Positions 8,377-17,261 of a stretch of DNA of 49,071 nt are shown piece by piece. The position numbers were made by a program, and so were the translations under genes. This DNA is from an uncultured Rikenella sp. (GTDB lineage Bacteria > Bacteroidota > Bacteroidia > Bacteroidales > Rikenellaceae), in contig CANQXP010000010.1 in NCBI GenBank assembly GCA_947627885.1, positions 1 through 49,071 of the forward strand, in the 5' to 3' direction. Within the stretch, counting starts at the first letter, position 1, and every line of letters begins with the position of its first letter. The notes beneath the pieces are model-generated. The model was not told the DNA's origin. It ran no database searches and saw only the letters and a list, made by a program, of their open reading frames with translations.

Positions 8377-8408
8377 TTTGCGGATTTCGCGCAGACGCAT
8401 TAAATTTG
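8377..8408 (+). promoter_or_regulatory. Promoter of tRNA-Gln(CUG)
   Basis: TTTG at 8377-8380 and TAAATTTG at 8401-8408 are spaced by exactly 20 bp. The second tRNA therefore has its own promoter and a 30-odd-nt leader rather than relying on read-through from the first. Confidence 0.78.
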
Positions 8409-8442
8409 CACCGTCTTCCGGTGGGGAGGCAAGCGTTTACAT

Positions 8443-8513
8443 TGACCCGTGGTGTAATGGTAACACTACAGATTCTGGTTCTGTCTTTCTGGGTTCGAGT
8501 CCTAGCGGGTCAA
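8443..8513 (+). tRNA. tRNA-Gln (anticodon CUG)
   Basis: The acceptor stem TGACCCG (8443-8449) pairs with CGGGTCA (8506-8512), discriminator A, no encoded CCA. The anticodon stem ACAGA/TCTGT encloses TTCTGGT, giving anticodon CTG, which reads CAG. The T arm is CTGGG-TTCGAGT-CCTAG. It is a close paralogue of the tRNA-Gln 156 bp upstream; compensatory changes in the acceptor stem show both are functional. Confidence 0.95.
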
Positions 8514-8580
8514 CACTTTTTCAATCCGGGCATCTTATCTCTCCGATAGGGTGCCTTTTTCGTATACCCGATTTATTGCC

Positions 8581-9090
8581 ATGAAAGCCATCGACCCTAA
8601 ACAAATTGCGGACAATCCCATCGACATCATAGGCCGCGAATGGATGCTCGTTAGCTCCGGAACGCCGGAGCGCTTCAATACCATGACCGCCAGCTGGGGC
8701 GGGGTGGGGTACCTGTGGAACCGGCCCGTGGCGACGATCTTCGTGCGGCCAGAGCGTTACACCTACGAATTTATCGAGCGCACCGGACGGTTCACCCTCT
8801 CTTTCCTGGGCGAAGAGCATAAAGCCGTGCATAAGATCACCGGCTCGAAATCGGGCCGGGATACCGACAAGATCGCCGAAGCAGGGTTGCATCCTGTCTT
8901 TACCGAAACGGGAGGCATTCTTTACGAAGAGACCCGGCTGGGACTGAAATGCGAAGTGCTGTATGCCGATACGATCGAAGCGGAGTGCTTCGCCGATCCT
9001 GCGCTGGCCGCACAGTGGTACGGGCCTGCGAAAGGCGGGCTCCATAAAATGTATATCGCCGGGATCACCGGAGCGTGGGTCAGGGAGTAG
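8581..9090 (+). CDS. Flavin reductase-like (FMN-binding split barrel) protein
   Basis: A 169-residue protein of the flavin reductase/DIM6-NTAB type. Such proteins bind FMN and either reduce flavin or serve as small flavoprotein oxidoreductases. Visible features are an N-terminal segment NPIDIIGREWMLVSSGTPERFNTMTASWGG, typical of the split-barrel flavin site, then RPVATIFVRPERYTYEFIERTGRFTLSFL, the family's central strand pair. A start 10 codons upstream is possible; the ATG at 8581 was chosen because it begins the conserved region. No partner gene is adjacent, so the substrate is unknown. Confidence 0.88.
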   Translation: MKAIDPKQIADNPIDIIGREWMLVSSGTPERFNTMTASWGGVGYLWNRPVATIFVRPERYTYEFIERTGRFTLSFLGEEHKAVHKITGSKSGRDTDKIAEAGLHPVFTETGGILYEETRLGLKCEVLYADTIEAECFADPALAAQWYGPAKGGLHKMYIAGITGAWVRE

Positions 9091-9107
9091 CTTTTACGGC
9101 TGCAGGC

Positions 9108-9135
9108 CGAAAAAAGGCCGGGATTATTCCCGGCC
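9108..9135 (-). terminator. Intrinsic terminator overlapping the DUF3575 stop codon
   Basis: Read on the minus strand, GGCCGGGA and TCCCGGCC form a stem (9116-9123 with 9128-9135) around a 4-nt loop, followed by a run of Ts with one interruption (9110-9115 as A on plus). The DUF3575 TAA at 9124-9126 lies in the hairpin, so the last codons form one stem arm. Confidence 0.75.
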
Positions 9136-9690
9136 CATGCCCAAACGGTAGACGAACGCCACCCCCGCTTTATACGGGATCCACTCGCCGCTGCGGTTCC
9201 AGTCCGCATAACGCTGTCCCGTCAGCGTGTTGACCCCATAGTACCAGCCCAGGTGCCATCCTCCGCCGACGTAGAAGTCCATGCCCCATCGCCGGGCGAT
9301 GTCGATCTGCCAGCCGAGGGTCAGGCCGAGTCCCAACCCGATCCCATGCTGAACTTCGTACTTGGGATGGTCCCATTTGCTCACTTTGTAGGAGTCGTAC
9401 GCTACGTAGCCGCCCACGTAAAAACCTTTCAATGCCTCTTTCGGGTAGAAACGCACCTCCGGGATCAGCTGCAAACCCTGCAACGGCCGCCCCTTGACGC
9501 TCTTCCACGGCGAATAGACCGCGTCGGCGTTGAATGTAAACTTGTCGCCCAGCCGGGTCTCCACCGACATGTTCGGCACTCCGACCACCCAGTACAGAGC
9601 GTTCCACTTGAGCGACGTGTTTTGGGCCTCGGCCGCCGGGAAACTCCCAATGGCTGCGAACAGGGCCAGTATCACAATTTTACGAAGCAT
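9124..9690 (-). CDS. DUF3575 family outer-membrane-like protein
   Basis: A 188-residue protein with a signal peptide (MLRKIVILALFAAIGSFPAA, cleavage likely after AEA). The rest is rich in alternating aromatic and glycine residues typical of a small beta-barrel: LKWNALYWVVGVPNMSVE, LIPEVRFYPKEALKGFYVGGYV, DFYVGGGWHLGWYYG. This is the DUF3575 pattern common in Bacteroidota; several members are annotated as outer-membrane or fimbria-associated proteins, but no function is established. The start at 9690 gives a complete signal peptide and lies 20 bp after a TATCTTTG box; an in-frame start 25 codons upstream would lie before the promoter. Confidence 0.82.
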   Translation of the reverse strand: MLRKIVILALFAAIGSFPAAEAQNTSLKWNALYWVVGVPNMSVETRLGDKFTFNADAVYSPWKSVKGRPLQGLQLIPEVRFYPKEALKGFYVGGYVAYDSYKVSKWDHPKYEVQHGIGLGLGLTLGWQIDIARRWGMDFYVGGGWHLGWYYGVNTLTGQRYADWNRSGEWIPYKAGVAFVYRLGMGRE

Positions 9691-9710
9691 AAACCGTTGT
9701 TTTAATTCTT

Positions 9711-9718
9711 CAAAGATA
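9711..9718 (-). promoter_or_regulatory. Promoter -7 box for the DUF3575 gene
   Basis: Reads TATCTTTG on the minus strand, 20 bp upstream of the start at 9690. It lies 12 bp from the oppositely directed box at 9730-9737, making a compact divergent promoter. Confidence 0.65.
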
Positions 9719-9729
9719 GTATAAAATGT

Positions 9730-9737
9730 TACCTTTG
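9730..9737 (+). promoter_or_regulatory. Promoter -7 box for the SLBB-waaA operon
   Basis: TACCTTTG matches TAnnTTTG. Transcription would begin near 9744, which rules out an ATG at 9726 and makes the ATG at 9759 the likely start. Confidence 0.6.
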
Positions 9738-9758
9738 CCGAAAATGCGTATATTACCG

Positions 9759-12404
9759 ATGACATTCAAGATATTTGCAGCGTCCGCCTTTTCCGCCGGC
9801 ATCCTTTTCGCTTCGCATGCCGTCGCCTCGGCCCAGAACCGGGAAGTGACCCCGGAGATGATCCGGCAGGCGCAGGCCGCAGGCTACAATCCCCAGCTGC
9901 GCCAGGGGCTGGAAGGGCTTGAAGACCTGGAAAAACTCAAAGGGGACGCCTCTTCGAAGAATACGGGTAGCAAGAGCGGTGCCAAATCCACCTCCACAGA
10001 CCGTAACCGCAAGGACTCGGATCTGAAGAACCTCGAATACGACCGGCGCAACAACGGCGTGGACACCAATAGCGACAAGTACCGCCGTCAGCAGGAGACG
10101 CAGAACGACTACCGCAAACGCACCGTCCGCGACAAGGAGGGGAACCTGGTGGATGCCGAGACCGGCGAGATATTCGAGCATGCGGACGGAACGGTGACGG
10201 CCCTGGGGCAGCAAAACCGGATGCCGGGCACCGGGACGAATACGATTACCGACCCGCGGCTCGATGCGGTGGGCAAGCTGACCCCGGCCGAAGCCGAACG
10301 GCTCAAACGGGAGGAGAAGCGGATACAGGATTCGGTGTTGCGCAACAGCGTCTTCGGGCGGGAGATCTTTTCGGCGCGGAACCTCACTTTCGCCCCGACC
10401 TATAACCTGCCTACGCCGGCCAACTATGTACTGGCGGCGGGCGACCGGCTCTTTATCGACCTGTGGGGCGATGCGGAGGCCAACTACGACCTCAAAGTCA
10501 GCCCGGACGGCTTTATCACCGTCCCGGACGCGGGGGTGATCAACGTGGGGGGGCTGACCGTCGAAGCCGCCGAGAACCGTGTCCGGAACAAACTGGCTTC
10601 CACGGTGTCGGGACTGAGTAACGGGACTGTCAATCTTAAGCTCTCACTGGGGGATATACGTTCCATCAAAGTCAACATCATCGGGGAGGCTTCGATGCCG
10701 GGGACTTACACCCTGCCGTCGCTGGCGACCCTTTTCAATGCGTTGTACGAAGCGGGCGGGGTGAGCGACATCGGGTCGCTGCGAAGCATCAAGCTGATCC
10801 GCGGAGGCAAACAGGTGGCCGACCTGGACGTTTACGAATACCTGATCGGCGGTAAACAGGAGGTGAACACGGGGCTGCAGGACAACGACATGATTATCGT
10901 GCAGCCGTACGAGAACCTGGTCAAAGTGACGGGCAAAGTCAAGCGGCCGCGTATTTACGAACTCCGGAAGAACGAAACGGCGGACGACCTGCTGCAATAT
11001 GCCGGGGGCTTCATGGGAGAGGCCTATAAGGATAACCTTACCGTCAACCGCAAGTCGGGGCGCATGATGAGCGTCCACAGCGTGCCGTCCGAGGAATTCA
11101 CGGAGTTCGCCATGGCCGACGGCGACAGCGTGGCCGTGGGCGAGGTGATCCGGCAGTACGCCAACCGCGTGACGGTCGAGGGGGCCGTATGGCGGCCGGG
11201 CGATTACGAGCTGAACGACAGCCTGACCTCTTTGAAACAGTTGATCAAGAAGGCCGAAGGGATCCGGGGGGATGCCTTGATGAGCCGGACCCAGATCGTG
11301 CGGCTCAATGACGACTACACTTTCACGGTGGAGGCTGTAGACTTGCAGGGACTTCTGAACGGGACGGTGGCGGATGTGAAATTGCGGCCGGAGGACCTGG
11401 TGCGCATACCGTCCGTGAACTCGTTGAAAGAGGGTTACACGATCGACGTCAAGGGCGAGGTCAATACACCCCAGACGTTGCTGTACCGGGACAACATGAC
11501 CATCGAGGACGCGATCCTGATGGCCAACGGGCTGAAGGAGTCGGCTTCGCTGGCCCGCATCGAGGTGGCCCGGCGCGTCAAGAACCCGAATTCGACGGAG
11601 CCGTCCGATCGGATTGCTGAGCTGTTCCAGTTCAATATCCCGGCCGACCTGGGGCTTTCGCCTGAGACCGCGTCGTTCACCCTTCAGCCGTTCGACGAGG
11701 TATATATCCGCCGTTCGCCGGGTTACAGCGAGCAGAACAGCGTCTTCGCGGAAGGGGAGTTCCTTTTCGACGGCGAGTACGTGCTTTCGACCAACAACGA
11801 CCGCCTGAGCGACCTGGTGGCCAAAGCCGGGGGGCTGACCCCGGAGGCATATATCAAAGGGGCCTACCTGAAACGCCAGCTGACCGAGGAGCGGCTGGCG
11901 CGGCAGGAGACCCTGTTCGACCTTTCGGAACGGGGCAAGGCCGCCACGGGGGACACCATAGTGATGAAAAGAATGCAGGTCGGCGACTATTATCCGATCG
12001 CCATCGACCTGGTGGCCGCCCTGAAAGACCCGTCGAGCCTGGATAACCTCGTGCTGGAGGACGGAGACAAACTGGTCGTGCCGAAATTCAACAACACCGT
12101 GACCATCAGCGGGGCGGTGCTTTACCCCTGCATCGTGACCTATGTCAAGGGGCAGAAGATCCACGATTATATCGCCCGTGGGGGCGGATATGCGGCGCGG
12201 GCCAAGAAACGCCCGTTCGTGATCTACGCCAACGGCCTGCCCGACGCCAAGCGCGGCGGCCGCTGGCCGAAGGTCGAGCCGGGCTGCGAGATCGTCGTGC
12301 CGTCCAAACCGCCGAAAGGGTCGGGGATGAGCGCCGCCGAGATCATGAGCCTCGCCACCAGCACCGTATCGATGGGTGCGATGATCACTTCGCTGTTTAA
12401 GTAA
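9759..12404 (+). CDS. Polysaccharide export protein with multiple SLBB domains
   Basis: Large (881-residue) relative of the Wza outer-membrane polysaccharide exporters. A signal peptide (1-26, ending AVASAQ) is followed by about 180 residues of charged, low-complexity sequence. The polysaccharide-export domain comes next (about 215-295, with YVLAAGDRLFIDLWG and VSPDGFITVPDAGVINVGGL). Several SLBB beta-grasp repeats follow, recognisable from V-x-GEV/GAV-x-x-PG motifs: IIGEASMPGTYTLP, VTGKVKRPRIYELR, VEGAVWRPGDYELN, VKGEVNTPQTLLYR and FAEGEFLFDGEYVLS. It lacks a lipobox, unlike E. coli Wza. Starts at 9726 and 9744 are in frame but sit at or before the predicted transcription start. waaA follows after 19 bp, suggesting coupling to envelope glycan biogenesis. 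No Wzc, Wzx or Wzy partner is nearby. Confidence 0.9.
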   Translation: MTFKIFAASAFSAGILFASHAVASAQNREVTPEMIRQAQAAGYNPQLRQGLEGLEDLEKLKGDASSKNTGSKSGAKSTSTDRNRKDSDLKNLEYDRRNNGVDTNSDKYRRQQETQNDYRKRTVRDKEGNLVDAETGEIFEHADGTVTALGQQNRMPGTGTNTITDPRLDAVGKLTPAEAERLKREEKRIQDSVLRNSVFGREIFSARNLTFAPTYNLPTPANYVLAAGDRLFIDLWGDAEANYDLKVSPDGFITVPDAGVINVGGLTVEAAENRVRNKLASTVSGLSNGTVNLKLSLGDIRSIKVNIIGEASMPGTYTLPSLATLFNALYEAGGVSDIGSLRSIKLIRGGKQVADLDVYEYLIGGKQEVNTGLQDNDMIIVQPYENLVKVTGKVKRPRIYELRKNETADDLLQYAGGFMGEAYKDNLTVNRKSGRMMSVHSVPSEEFTEFAMADGDSVAVGEVIRQYANRVTVEGAVWRPGDYELNDSLTSLKQLIKKAEGIRGDALMSRTQIVRLNDDYTFTVEAVDLQGLLNGTVADVKLRPEDLVRIPSVNSLKEGYTIDVKGEVNTPQTLLYRDNMTIEDAILMANGLKESASLARIEVARRVKNPNSTEPSDRIAELFQFNIPADLGLSPETASFTLQPFDEVYIRRSPGYSEQNSVFAEGEFLFDGEYVLSTNNDRLSDLVAKAGGLTPEAYIKGAYLKRQLTEERLARQETLFDLSERGKAATGDTIVMKRMQVGDYYPIAIDLVAALKDPSSLDNLVLEDGDKLVVPKFNNTVTISGAVLYPCIVTYVKGQKIHDYIARGGGYAARAKKRPFVIYANGLPDAKRGGRWPKVEPGCEIVVPSKPPKGSGMSAAEIMSLATSTVSMGAMITSLFK

Positions 12405-12423
12405 TCGACAACCATACAGAAGG

Positions 12424-13704
12424 ATGGCATTCCTTTATAACTGTTCCATACGCGCCTTCAGCCTGGGTATCGGGCTGGGGGCTCTTTTTAACCGGAAGGC
12501 CCGGCTGCTGCACCGGGGGCGGCACGGCCTGCTGTCCCATATCGAAAAAGAAGAGTCGGCCGCAGACCACGGCAGGGGCACGGTCTGGGTGCACTGCGCA
12601 TCGCTCGGCGAGTTCGAGCAGGGGCGGCCCCTGATCGAAGAGCTGCGACGCAGGCATTTGGCGGGATCGCCGGAGTACAGACGGATCGTAGTGACCTTTT
12701 TTTCGCCGTCGGGGTACGAGATACGGCAGAACTACGACCGGGCCGACGCGGTGTACTACCTGCCGGCCGATACGCCGGAGAATGCGCGCCGCTTCGTGGC
12801 GGCGGTGAGGCCCGAAACCGCGATCTTCGTTAAGTACGAATACTGGTACAACTACCTTTCCGCCTTGCGGGATTACGGGGCGTATACCTGCGTGGTGTCC
12901 GCTATTTTCCGTCCCGATATGGTCTTTTTCAAAGAGTCGGCGGCGGGGAGATTCATGCGCAAGACCCTCGGGCTGCTCGACCGCTTTTTCGTACAGAACG
13001 AATCTTCCAAAGAGCTGCTGGCGACCATCGGCTTCGGGGCGGACCGGGTGACGGTCAGCGGCGACACCCGTTTCGACCGGGTGGCGGCTTTGGCGGAGCA
13101 AGCGCCGGAGCTGCCGCTGGTGGCTGCGTTCGTACGGAATGCACAGGGGCCGGTCATGGTCTGCGGCAGCACCTGGCCGCCGGACGAGGAGATCCTGCTG
13201 GAGCTGATGAAGGCCCGTCCCGGAATGAAATTCATCGTCGCGCCGCATGAGTTGGACTCGGCCCGGATCGACTCTTTTATCCAGCGCAGCGGCAGGAAAG
13301 CGCTGAGGTACACCGCCCTCTCCGGCGATACGCCGGCAGCGGAGCTGGAGGAGGCGAGCCTGCTTATGATCGACACGATCGGCATTTTGTCCGGCGTCTA
13401 CCGGTACGGGCAGATAGCCTATATCGGCGGCGGTTTCGGGCACGGCATACACAATACGCTGGAGGCGGCCACCTGGGGCATGCCGGTCGTTTTCGGGCCG
13501 AAATACACGGCCTTCGCCGAGGCCGTGGAGTTGGTGGAGCTGGGGGCGGCGGTGCCGGTGTCGGATGCCGGCGGGCTGCTCCGGACGGTAGAGGAGTGGG
13601 TCTCCGACCCGGCGGGGCTGGCGTTCAAGGGCGCGGCGGCGGAATCGTACGTCCGCAGCCGGGCGGGAGCCTCCCGGATCATTCTCGACGCGATCGGGGA
13701 ATAA
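12424..13704 (+). CDS. waaA: 3-deoxy-D-manno-octulosonic acid (Kdo) transferase
   Basis: GT-B fold glycosyltransferase that adds Kdo from CMP-Kdo to the lipid A precursor at the inner membrane. At 426 residues it has family length. An N-terminal membrane-associated segment is followed by VHCASLGEFEQGRPLI, the family's acceptor-site motif with its catalytic glutamate, then FFSPSGYE and YLPADTPENARRF. The C-terminal donor half has VMVCGSTWPPDEE and IGGGFGHGIHNTLEAATWG. It lies 19 bp after the SLBB export gene and is likely co-transcribed with it. Confidence 0.95.
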   Translation: MAFLYNCSIRAFSLGIGLGALFNRKARLLHRGRHGLLSHIEKEESAADHGRGTVWVHCASLGEFEQGRPLIEELRRRHLAGSPEYRRIVVTFFSPSGYEIRQNYDRADAVYYLPADTPENARRFVAAVRPETAIFVKYEYWYNYLSALRDYGAYTCVVSAIFRPDMVFFKESAAGRFMRKTLGLLDRFFVQNESSKELLATIGFGADRVTVSGDTRFDRVAALAEQAPELPLVAAFVRNAQGPVMVCGSTWPPDEEILLELMKARPGMKFIVAPHELDSARIDSFIQRSGRKALRYTALSGDTPAAELEEASLLMIDTIGILSGVYRYGQIAYIGGGFGHGIHNTLEAATWGMPVVFGPKYTAFAEAVELVELGAAVPVSDAGGLLRTVEEWVSDPAGLAFKGAAAESYVRSRAGASRIILDAIGE

Positions 13705-13720
13705 GGATTTCGGCACCCGT

Positions 13721-13753
13721 TTTGTCAGTAATTCCGAAAAATCACTACATTTG
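13721..13753 (+). promoter_or_regulatory. Promoter of the SPOR-like gene
   Basis: TTTG at 13721-13724 and TACATTTG at 13746-13753 with 21 bp between them; the start codon follows 22 bp after the box. Confidence 0.75.
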
Positions 13754-13775
13754 CTATTGTCCAACCGACTACGCC

Positions 13776-14618
13776 ATGTCAAAACCTGTCATAAAATTGT
13801 TGTCGCTGCCTTTCGCGCTGGCGGCTACCCTATCCCTTCTCCTGTCGCCGGAAAGCGCCGCCGCGCAGGGCCGCAAGGCTGCGAAGCAGCGGGCCGAGGA
13901 GCTGAGCTACCAGCAGGCCGGTACTCCGGCCGCCGGGAAAAAAGAGCGGGAATGGGTCGATCCGAACGCCACGATCGTGCGGGGCACGCCCCGTTCGCGG
14001 CTCAGCCCGGCGGAGCAGATGGTGTGCAACCTGACCGAGCGCAAGGCCGAGCTCCAGAAGCAGGTGGATCTGCTGGGGGCGGAATTGAAAACGGCGCGGG
14101 GTTCGCGGGCGCGTAAGATCACCAAGGAGCTCGATATTCTGGCGGACCAGATCGCTGTGATCGACCGCAAACTGGAGGCGTTGCCCAAACCGCAGAGTAT
14201 TCCGGACGTCTATTCCAGCGGCAAACCGTTCAAGCAGTTCGTGGACTCGCTGGTGGACAGGCGGATCGAGGAGGAGGGTTACGTGAAAGGGCCGGGCGAT
14301 ACGCCGGCCACGGACAACTATGTGGCCCCGACGCAGAGTGCGGCGGCGGCTTACCGGATCGTTTACCGCGTCCAGCTGGCGGTGACCACGCGCCCGAACG
14401 AGGCGGCTTTTTCGGGGCTGGCGGGGGTGAAGATGCTCCAGCGGCCCGACGGGAAATACGCCTACTACTATGGCGGTTACCCGAACTACGCGGAGGCCCA
14501 GGCGGCCTGCAAGCGGCTGCGGGCGGATGCCCGGTACCGGGACGCCTTTGTCGTGGCGATGCAGGGAACGCAGCGCATCAGCATTCAGGAGGCGGCGCGG
14601 CTGACGGTCGGTCGATAG
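13776..14618 (+). CDS. Secreted protein with C-terminal SPOR-like domain
   Basis: A 280-residue protein with a signal peptide (MSKPVIKLLSLPFALAATLS, cleavage near AAAQ). A basic, partly coiled-coil middle (ERKAELQKQVDLLGAELKTA to IAVIDRKLEAL, about 85-130) follows. The C-terminal 80 residues look like a SPOR peptidoglycan-binding fold: YRVQLAVTTRPNEAAFSGLAGV, then KYAYYYGGYPNYAEAQAACKRL, then DAFVVAMQGTQRISIQEA. SPOR domains bind glycan strands stripped of stem peptides, which would place this protein at the septum or cell wall; that role is inferred. The start is fixed by the promoter just upstream; longer in-frame extensions run into waaA. Confidence 0.72.
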   Translation: MSKPVIKLLSLPFALAATLSLLLSPESAAAQGRKAAKQRAEELSYQQAGTPAAGKKEREWVDPNATIVRGTPRSRLSPAEQMVCNLTERKAELQKQVDLLGAELKTARGSRARKITKELDILADQIAVIDRKLEALPKPQSIPDVYSSGKPFKQFVDSLVDRRIEEEGYVKGPGDTPATDNYVAPTQSAAAAYRIVYRVQLAVTTRPNEAAFSGLAGVKMLQRPDGKYAYYYGGYPNYAEAQAACKRLRADARYRDAFVVAMQGTQRISIQEAARLTVGR

Positions 14619-14640
14619 ATCCTTTTATCGGATATACGCA

Positions 14641-14670
14641 AAGGCCCAAGGGATTCCCTTGGGCCTTTTT
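14641..14670. terminator. Bidirectional intrinsic terminator
   Basis: AAGGCCCAAGGG (14641-14652) pairs with CCCTTGGGCCTT (14656-14667) around a 3-nt loop, ending in TTTTT. It lies between convergent genes (SPOR-like on plus, thrA on minus) and can serve both. Confidence 0.85.
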
Positions 14671-14687
14671 CCGTTCGGATTCGGTGT

Positions 14688-17132
14688 CTACTGGATATTG
14701 GCGATCGACATGATGTCGGCGAACACGCCCGCCGCCGTCACCGACGCTCCCGCGCCGTAGCCCTTGATCTGCAACGGATACTCGTTGTAGCGCGTCGTCG
14801 TGATCAGGATGATGTTGTTGCTCCCTTCGAGGTTGTAGAACGGATGCCCCGCCTCGACTTCCTGCAACCCCACCGAGCAGGCGCCGCCCTCCAGCGACGC
14901 CACGAAGCGCCACTTCTTGCCCTCCGCCGCCAGCACGCGTCGCTTCTCCTCGAACGCCGCGTCCAGCTCCGGCACCTTCGCCCAGAAATCGTCCGTCGAA
15001 CCCTCGAAAATATAGTCCGGCACGAACAGGTTCTTCACCACATTCTCCTGCTCCACCCGGTAGCCCGACTCGCGCGCCAGGATCACCAGCTTGCGCACCA
15101 CGTCCGTCCCGCTCAGGTCGATGCGCGGGTCCGGCTCGGCGTACCCCGCCTCCTTGGCCATCGCCACCGCCCGGCTGAACGGAATATCCTCCGACAGGAC
15201 GTTGAAAATATAGTTCAGCGTCCCGCTCAACACCGCCTTGAGGCCCAGTATGGTGTCTCCGCTGTGCCGCAGGTCATTGATCGTGTTGATGATCGGCAGT
15301 CCCGCCCCCACGTTGGTCTCGAACAGGAATTTCACCCCCCGCGTCCGCGCCGCGTTCTTCAAAGCCGCATAGTGCTCGTAATCCGAAGAGGCCGCAATTT
15401 TATTGGCTGTCACCACCGACACGTTATGTTCCAGCAGGTCCCCGTAAATTTCCGCCACCGCCGGACTGGCCGTGCAGTCCACGAACACCGAATTGAAGAT
15501 ATTCATCTCCACGATCCGATCCCGCACCGCCTGCGGCGTGGTCGGAATCCCCTCGTTTTCCAGCAGCTCCTTATAGTTTGAAAGGTCGATGCCGTCCCGG
15601 TCGAAGATGCTCCGGCGCGAGTTGGAGATGCCGACGACATTGATCTTCAGGGCGTTATTTTTCTGCAATTCCGCCTGTTGCGACCGGATCTGTTCGATCA
15701 GCGAACCACCCACCAGCCCGACCCCCGTCAGGAACAGGTTCAGCACCTGATATTCCGACAGAAAAAATGAATCATGAATAACATTCAAGGCTTTCCGCAG
15801 GCTCTCCACCTTGATAACAAACGAAATATTGGTCTCGCTGGCCCCCTGCGCGCAGGCGATCACGTTGATCCCGTTCCGCCCCAGCGTGCCGAACAGCTTG
15901 CCCGCAATCCCCGGACAGCTCCGCATATTTTCCCCCACGATAGCCACCGTCGCCAGGTCGCACTCCAGCATGATCTCGTCGATCTCGCCCATGGCGATCT
16001 CCTGCGCAAACTCCGCGCTCAGCACCTCTTTGGCATGCAGGGCGTCGTCGCGCCGCACCCCGATCGACGTGGTGTTCTCGCTCGACGCCTGCGAAACGAG
16101 GAACACGCTGATCCCCGCCTTGGCCAGCGCCTTGAAAATCCGGTAGTTGACCCCGATCACCCCGACCATTCCCAGTCCGCGGATGGTCAGCAGGCAGCTG
16201 TCGTTAATCGACGAAATCCCCTTGATCGCCTTGCGCACGTCGCCGTCCGCCGCCGCTTTAGCCCGCGAGATATAGGTTCCCGCGCTCTCCGGCCGGTAGG
16301 TGTTCTTGATGTAGATCGGGATGTTGTGGTTGTAGGCCGGGAAAATCGTCGGCGGGTAGATCACTTTCGCTCCGAAGTTGCACAGCTCCATCGCTTCGAG
16401 GAACGTGAGGCTCTCGATCAGGTAAGCCTTGTCGATCACGCGCGGGTCGGCGGTCATAAAGCCGTCCACGTCGGTGTAGATGTTCAGCACCTCGGCCCCC
16501 GTCGCCGCGGCGATGATGGCCGCCGTGTAGTCCGACCCGCCGCGTCCCAGCGTCGTCGCCTCGCCGCTGGTCTTGTCCGACGAGATGAAGCCCGGCACCA
16601 CGCTCACCCGCGCATCGTCGGCGAACGTGCCGCGCACCAAAGAGTTGGTCAGGGTGAAATCGACGATATGTTTGTTGAAATAAGGTTCCGTTTTGATGAA
16701 TGCGCGCGCGTCGCGCAGCACCGCGTCGTCGATGATGCGGCTGACGATCAGCGAACTGAGCCGCTCGCCGTAGCTGACGATCGTGTTGGTGGTCTTGGAC
16801 GACAGGTCCTGGATCAGGGAGACGCCGCGCAGGATATTGCCCAGCTCGTCGAGCAGCGCCTCGACCTGCGCGAGGGTATCCCCCTGCATGGTCGCCGGCA
16901 CGCTCTCGGATACGGCGGCGCGATGCCGCTCGCAGATCGCCCGGTATTGTTCCTTATAGGTTGGATCGGCCTTCGCGGCGGCCTCGCTGACGGCGATCAG
17001 CTGGTCGGTGACGCCGCCCAGGGCCGAAACGACCACCACCACGCGCCCGCTCTCCCGGTCGATGATCTGTTTGATATTCCGGAGTCCTGCGGCGCTCCCC
17101 ACGGAGGTGCCGCCGAATTTGAACACTTTCAT
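14688..17132 (-). CDS. thrA: Bifunctional aspartate kinase / homoserine dehydrogenase
   Basis: Catalyses the first and third steps of the aspartate pathway to threonine, methionine and isoleucine. The 814-residue protein opens with KFGGTSVGS, the kinase phosphate-binding motif, and the kinase domain fills about 1-290. Two ACT regulatory domains lie at about 305-460 (GLGMVGVIGVNYRIFKALAKAG and NMRSCPGIAGKLFGTLGRNGIN). Homoserine dehydrogenase spans about 465-814 (NLFLTGVGLVGGSLIEQI for NAD(P) binding, ETNVGAGLPIINTINDL at the substrate site). The ACT pair suggests end-product inhibition. It lies 129 bp downstream of the DNA polymerase III delta'-like gene on the same strand with no clear consensus promoter in the gap. 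Confidence 0.97.
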   Translation of the reverse strand: MKVFKFGGTSVGSAAGLRNIKQIIDRESGRVVVVVSALGGVTDQLIAVSEAAAKADPTYKEQYRAICERHRAAVSESVPATMQGDTLAQVEALLDELGNILRGVSLIQDLSSKTTNTIVSYGERLSSLIVSRIIDDAVLRDARAFIKTEPYFNKHIVDFTLTNSLVRGTFADDARVSVVPGFISSDKTSGEATTLGRGGSDYTAAIIAAATGAEVLNIYTDVDGFMTADPRVIDKAYLIESLTFLEAMELCNFGAKVIYPPTIFPAYNHNIPIYIKNTYRPESAGTYISRAKAAADGDVRKAIKGISSINDSCLLTIRGLGMVGVIGVNYRIFKALAKAGISVFLVSQASSENTTSIGVRRDDALHAKEVLSAEFAQEIAMGEIDEIMLECDLATVAIVGENMRSCPGIAGKLFGTLGRNGINVIACAQGASETNISFVIKVESLRKALNVIHDSFFLSEYQVLNLFLTGVGLVGGSLIEQIRSQQAELQKNNALKINVVGISNSRRSIFDRDGIDLSNYKELLENEGIPTTPQAVRDRIVEMNIFNSVFVDCTASPAVAEIYGDLLEHNVSVVTANKIAASSDYEHYAALKNAARTRGVKFLFETNVGAGLPIINTINDLRHSGDTILGLKAVLSGTLNYIFNVLSEDIPFSRAVAMAKEAGYAEPDPRIDLSGTDVVRKLVILARESGYRVEQENVVKNLFVPDYIFEGSTDDFWAKVPELDAAFEEKRRVLAAEGKKWRFVASLEGGACSVGLQEVEAGHPFYNLEGSNNIILITTTRYNEYPLQIKGYGAGASVTAAGVFADIMSIANIQ

Positions 17133-17261
17133 CGTCTTGCTCTTTCGGTTTATTCGCTTTTCGAACCCGCAAGATACATATTTTTTGCGGGATAACGGCA
17201 GAATCGGGCTGCGGCCGCCGGAAACAGGGCCAGCCGCGAACGGGGCAGAATAGCCGCGCTT

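Noticed and set aside
8287-8513. The second tRNA-Gln as a decayed duplicate
   Set aside because: It has its own promoter, a different anticodon and compensatory stem changes, so both are functional.
15774-17195. A 473-codon open frame opposite thrA
   Set aside because: Shadow of ThrA with biased composition and no domain; the ThrA frame has all expected motifs.
17133-17261. A threonine/isoleucine leader peptide before thrA
   Set aside because: The gap was read on the minus strand and holds no short frame with Thr or Ile runs, and no good -7 box.
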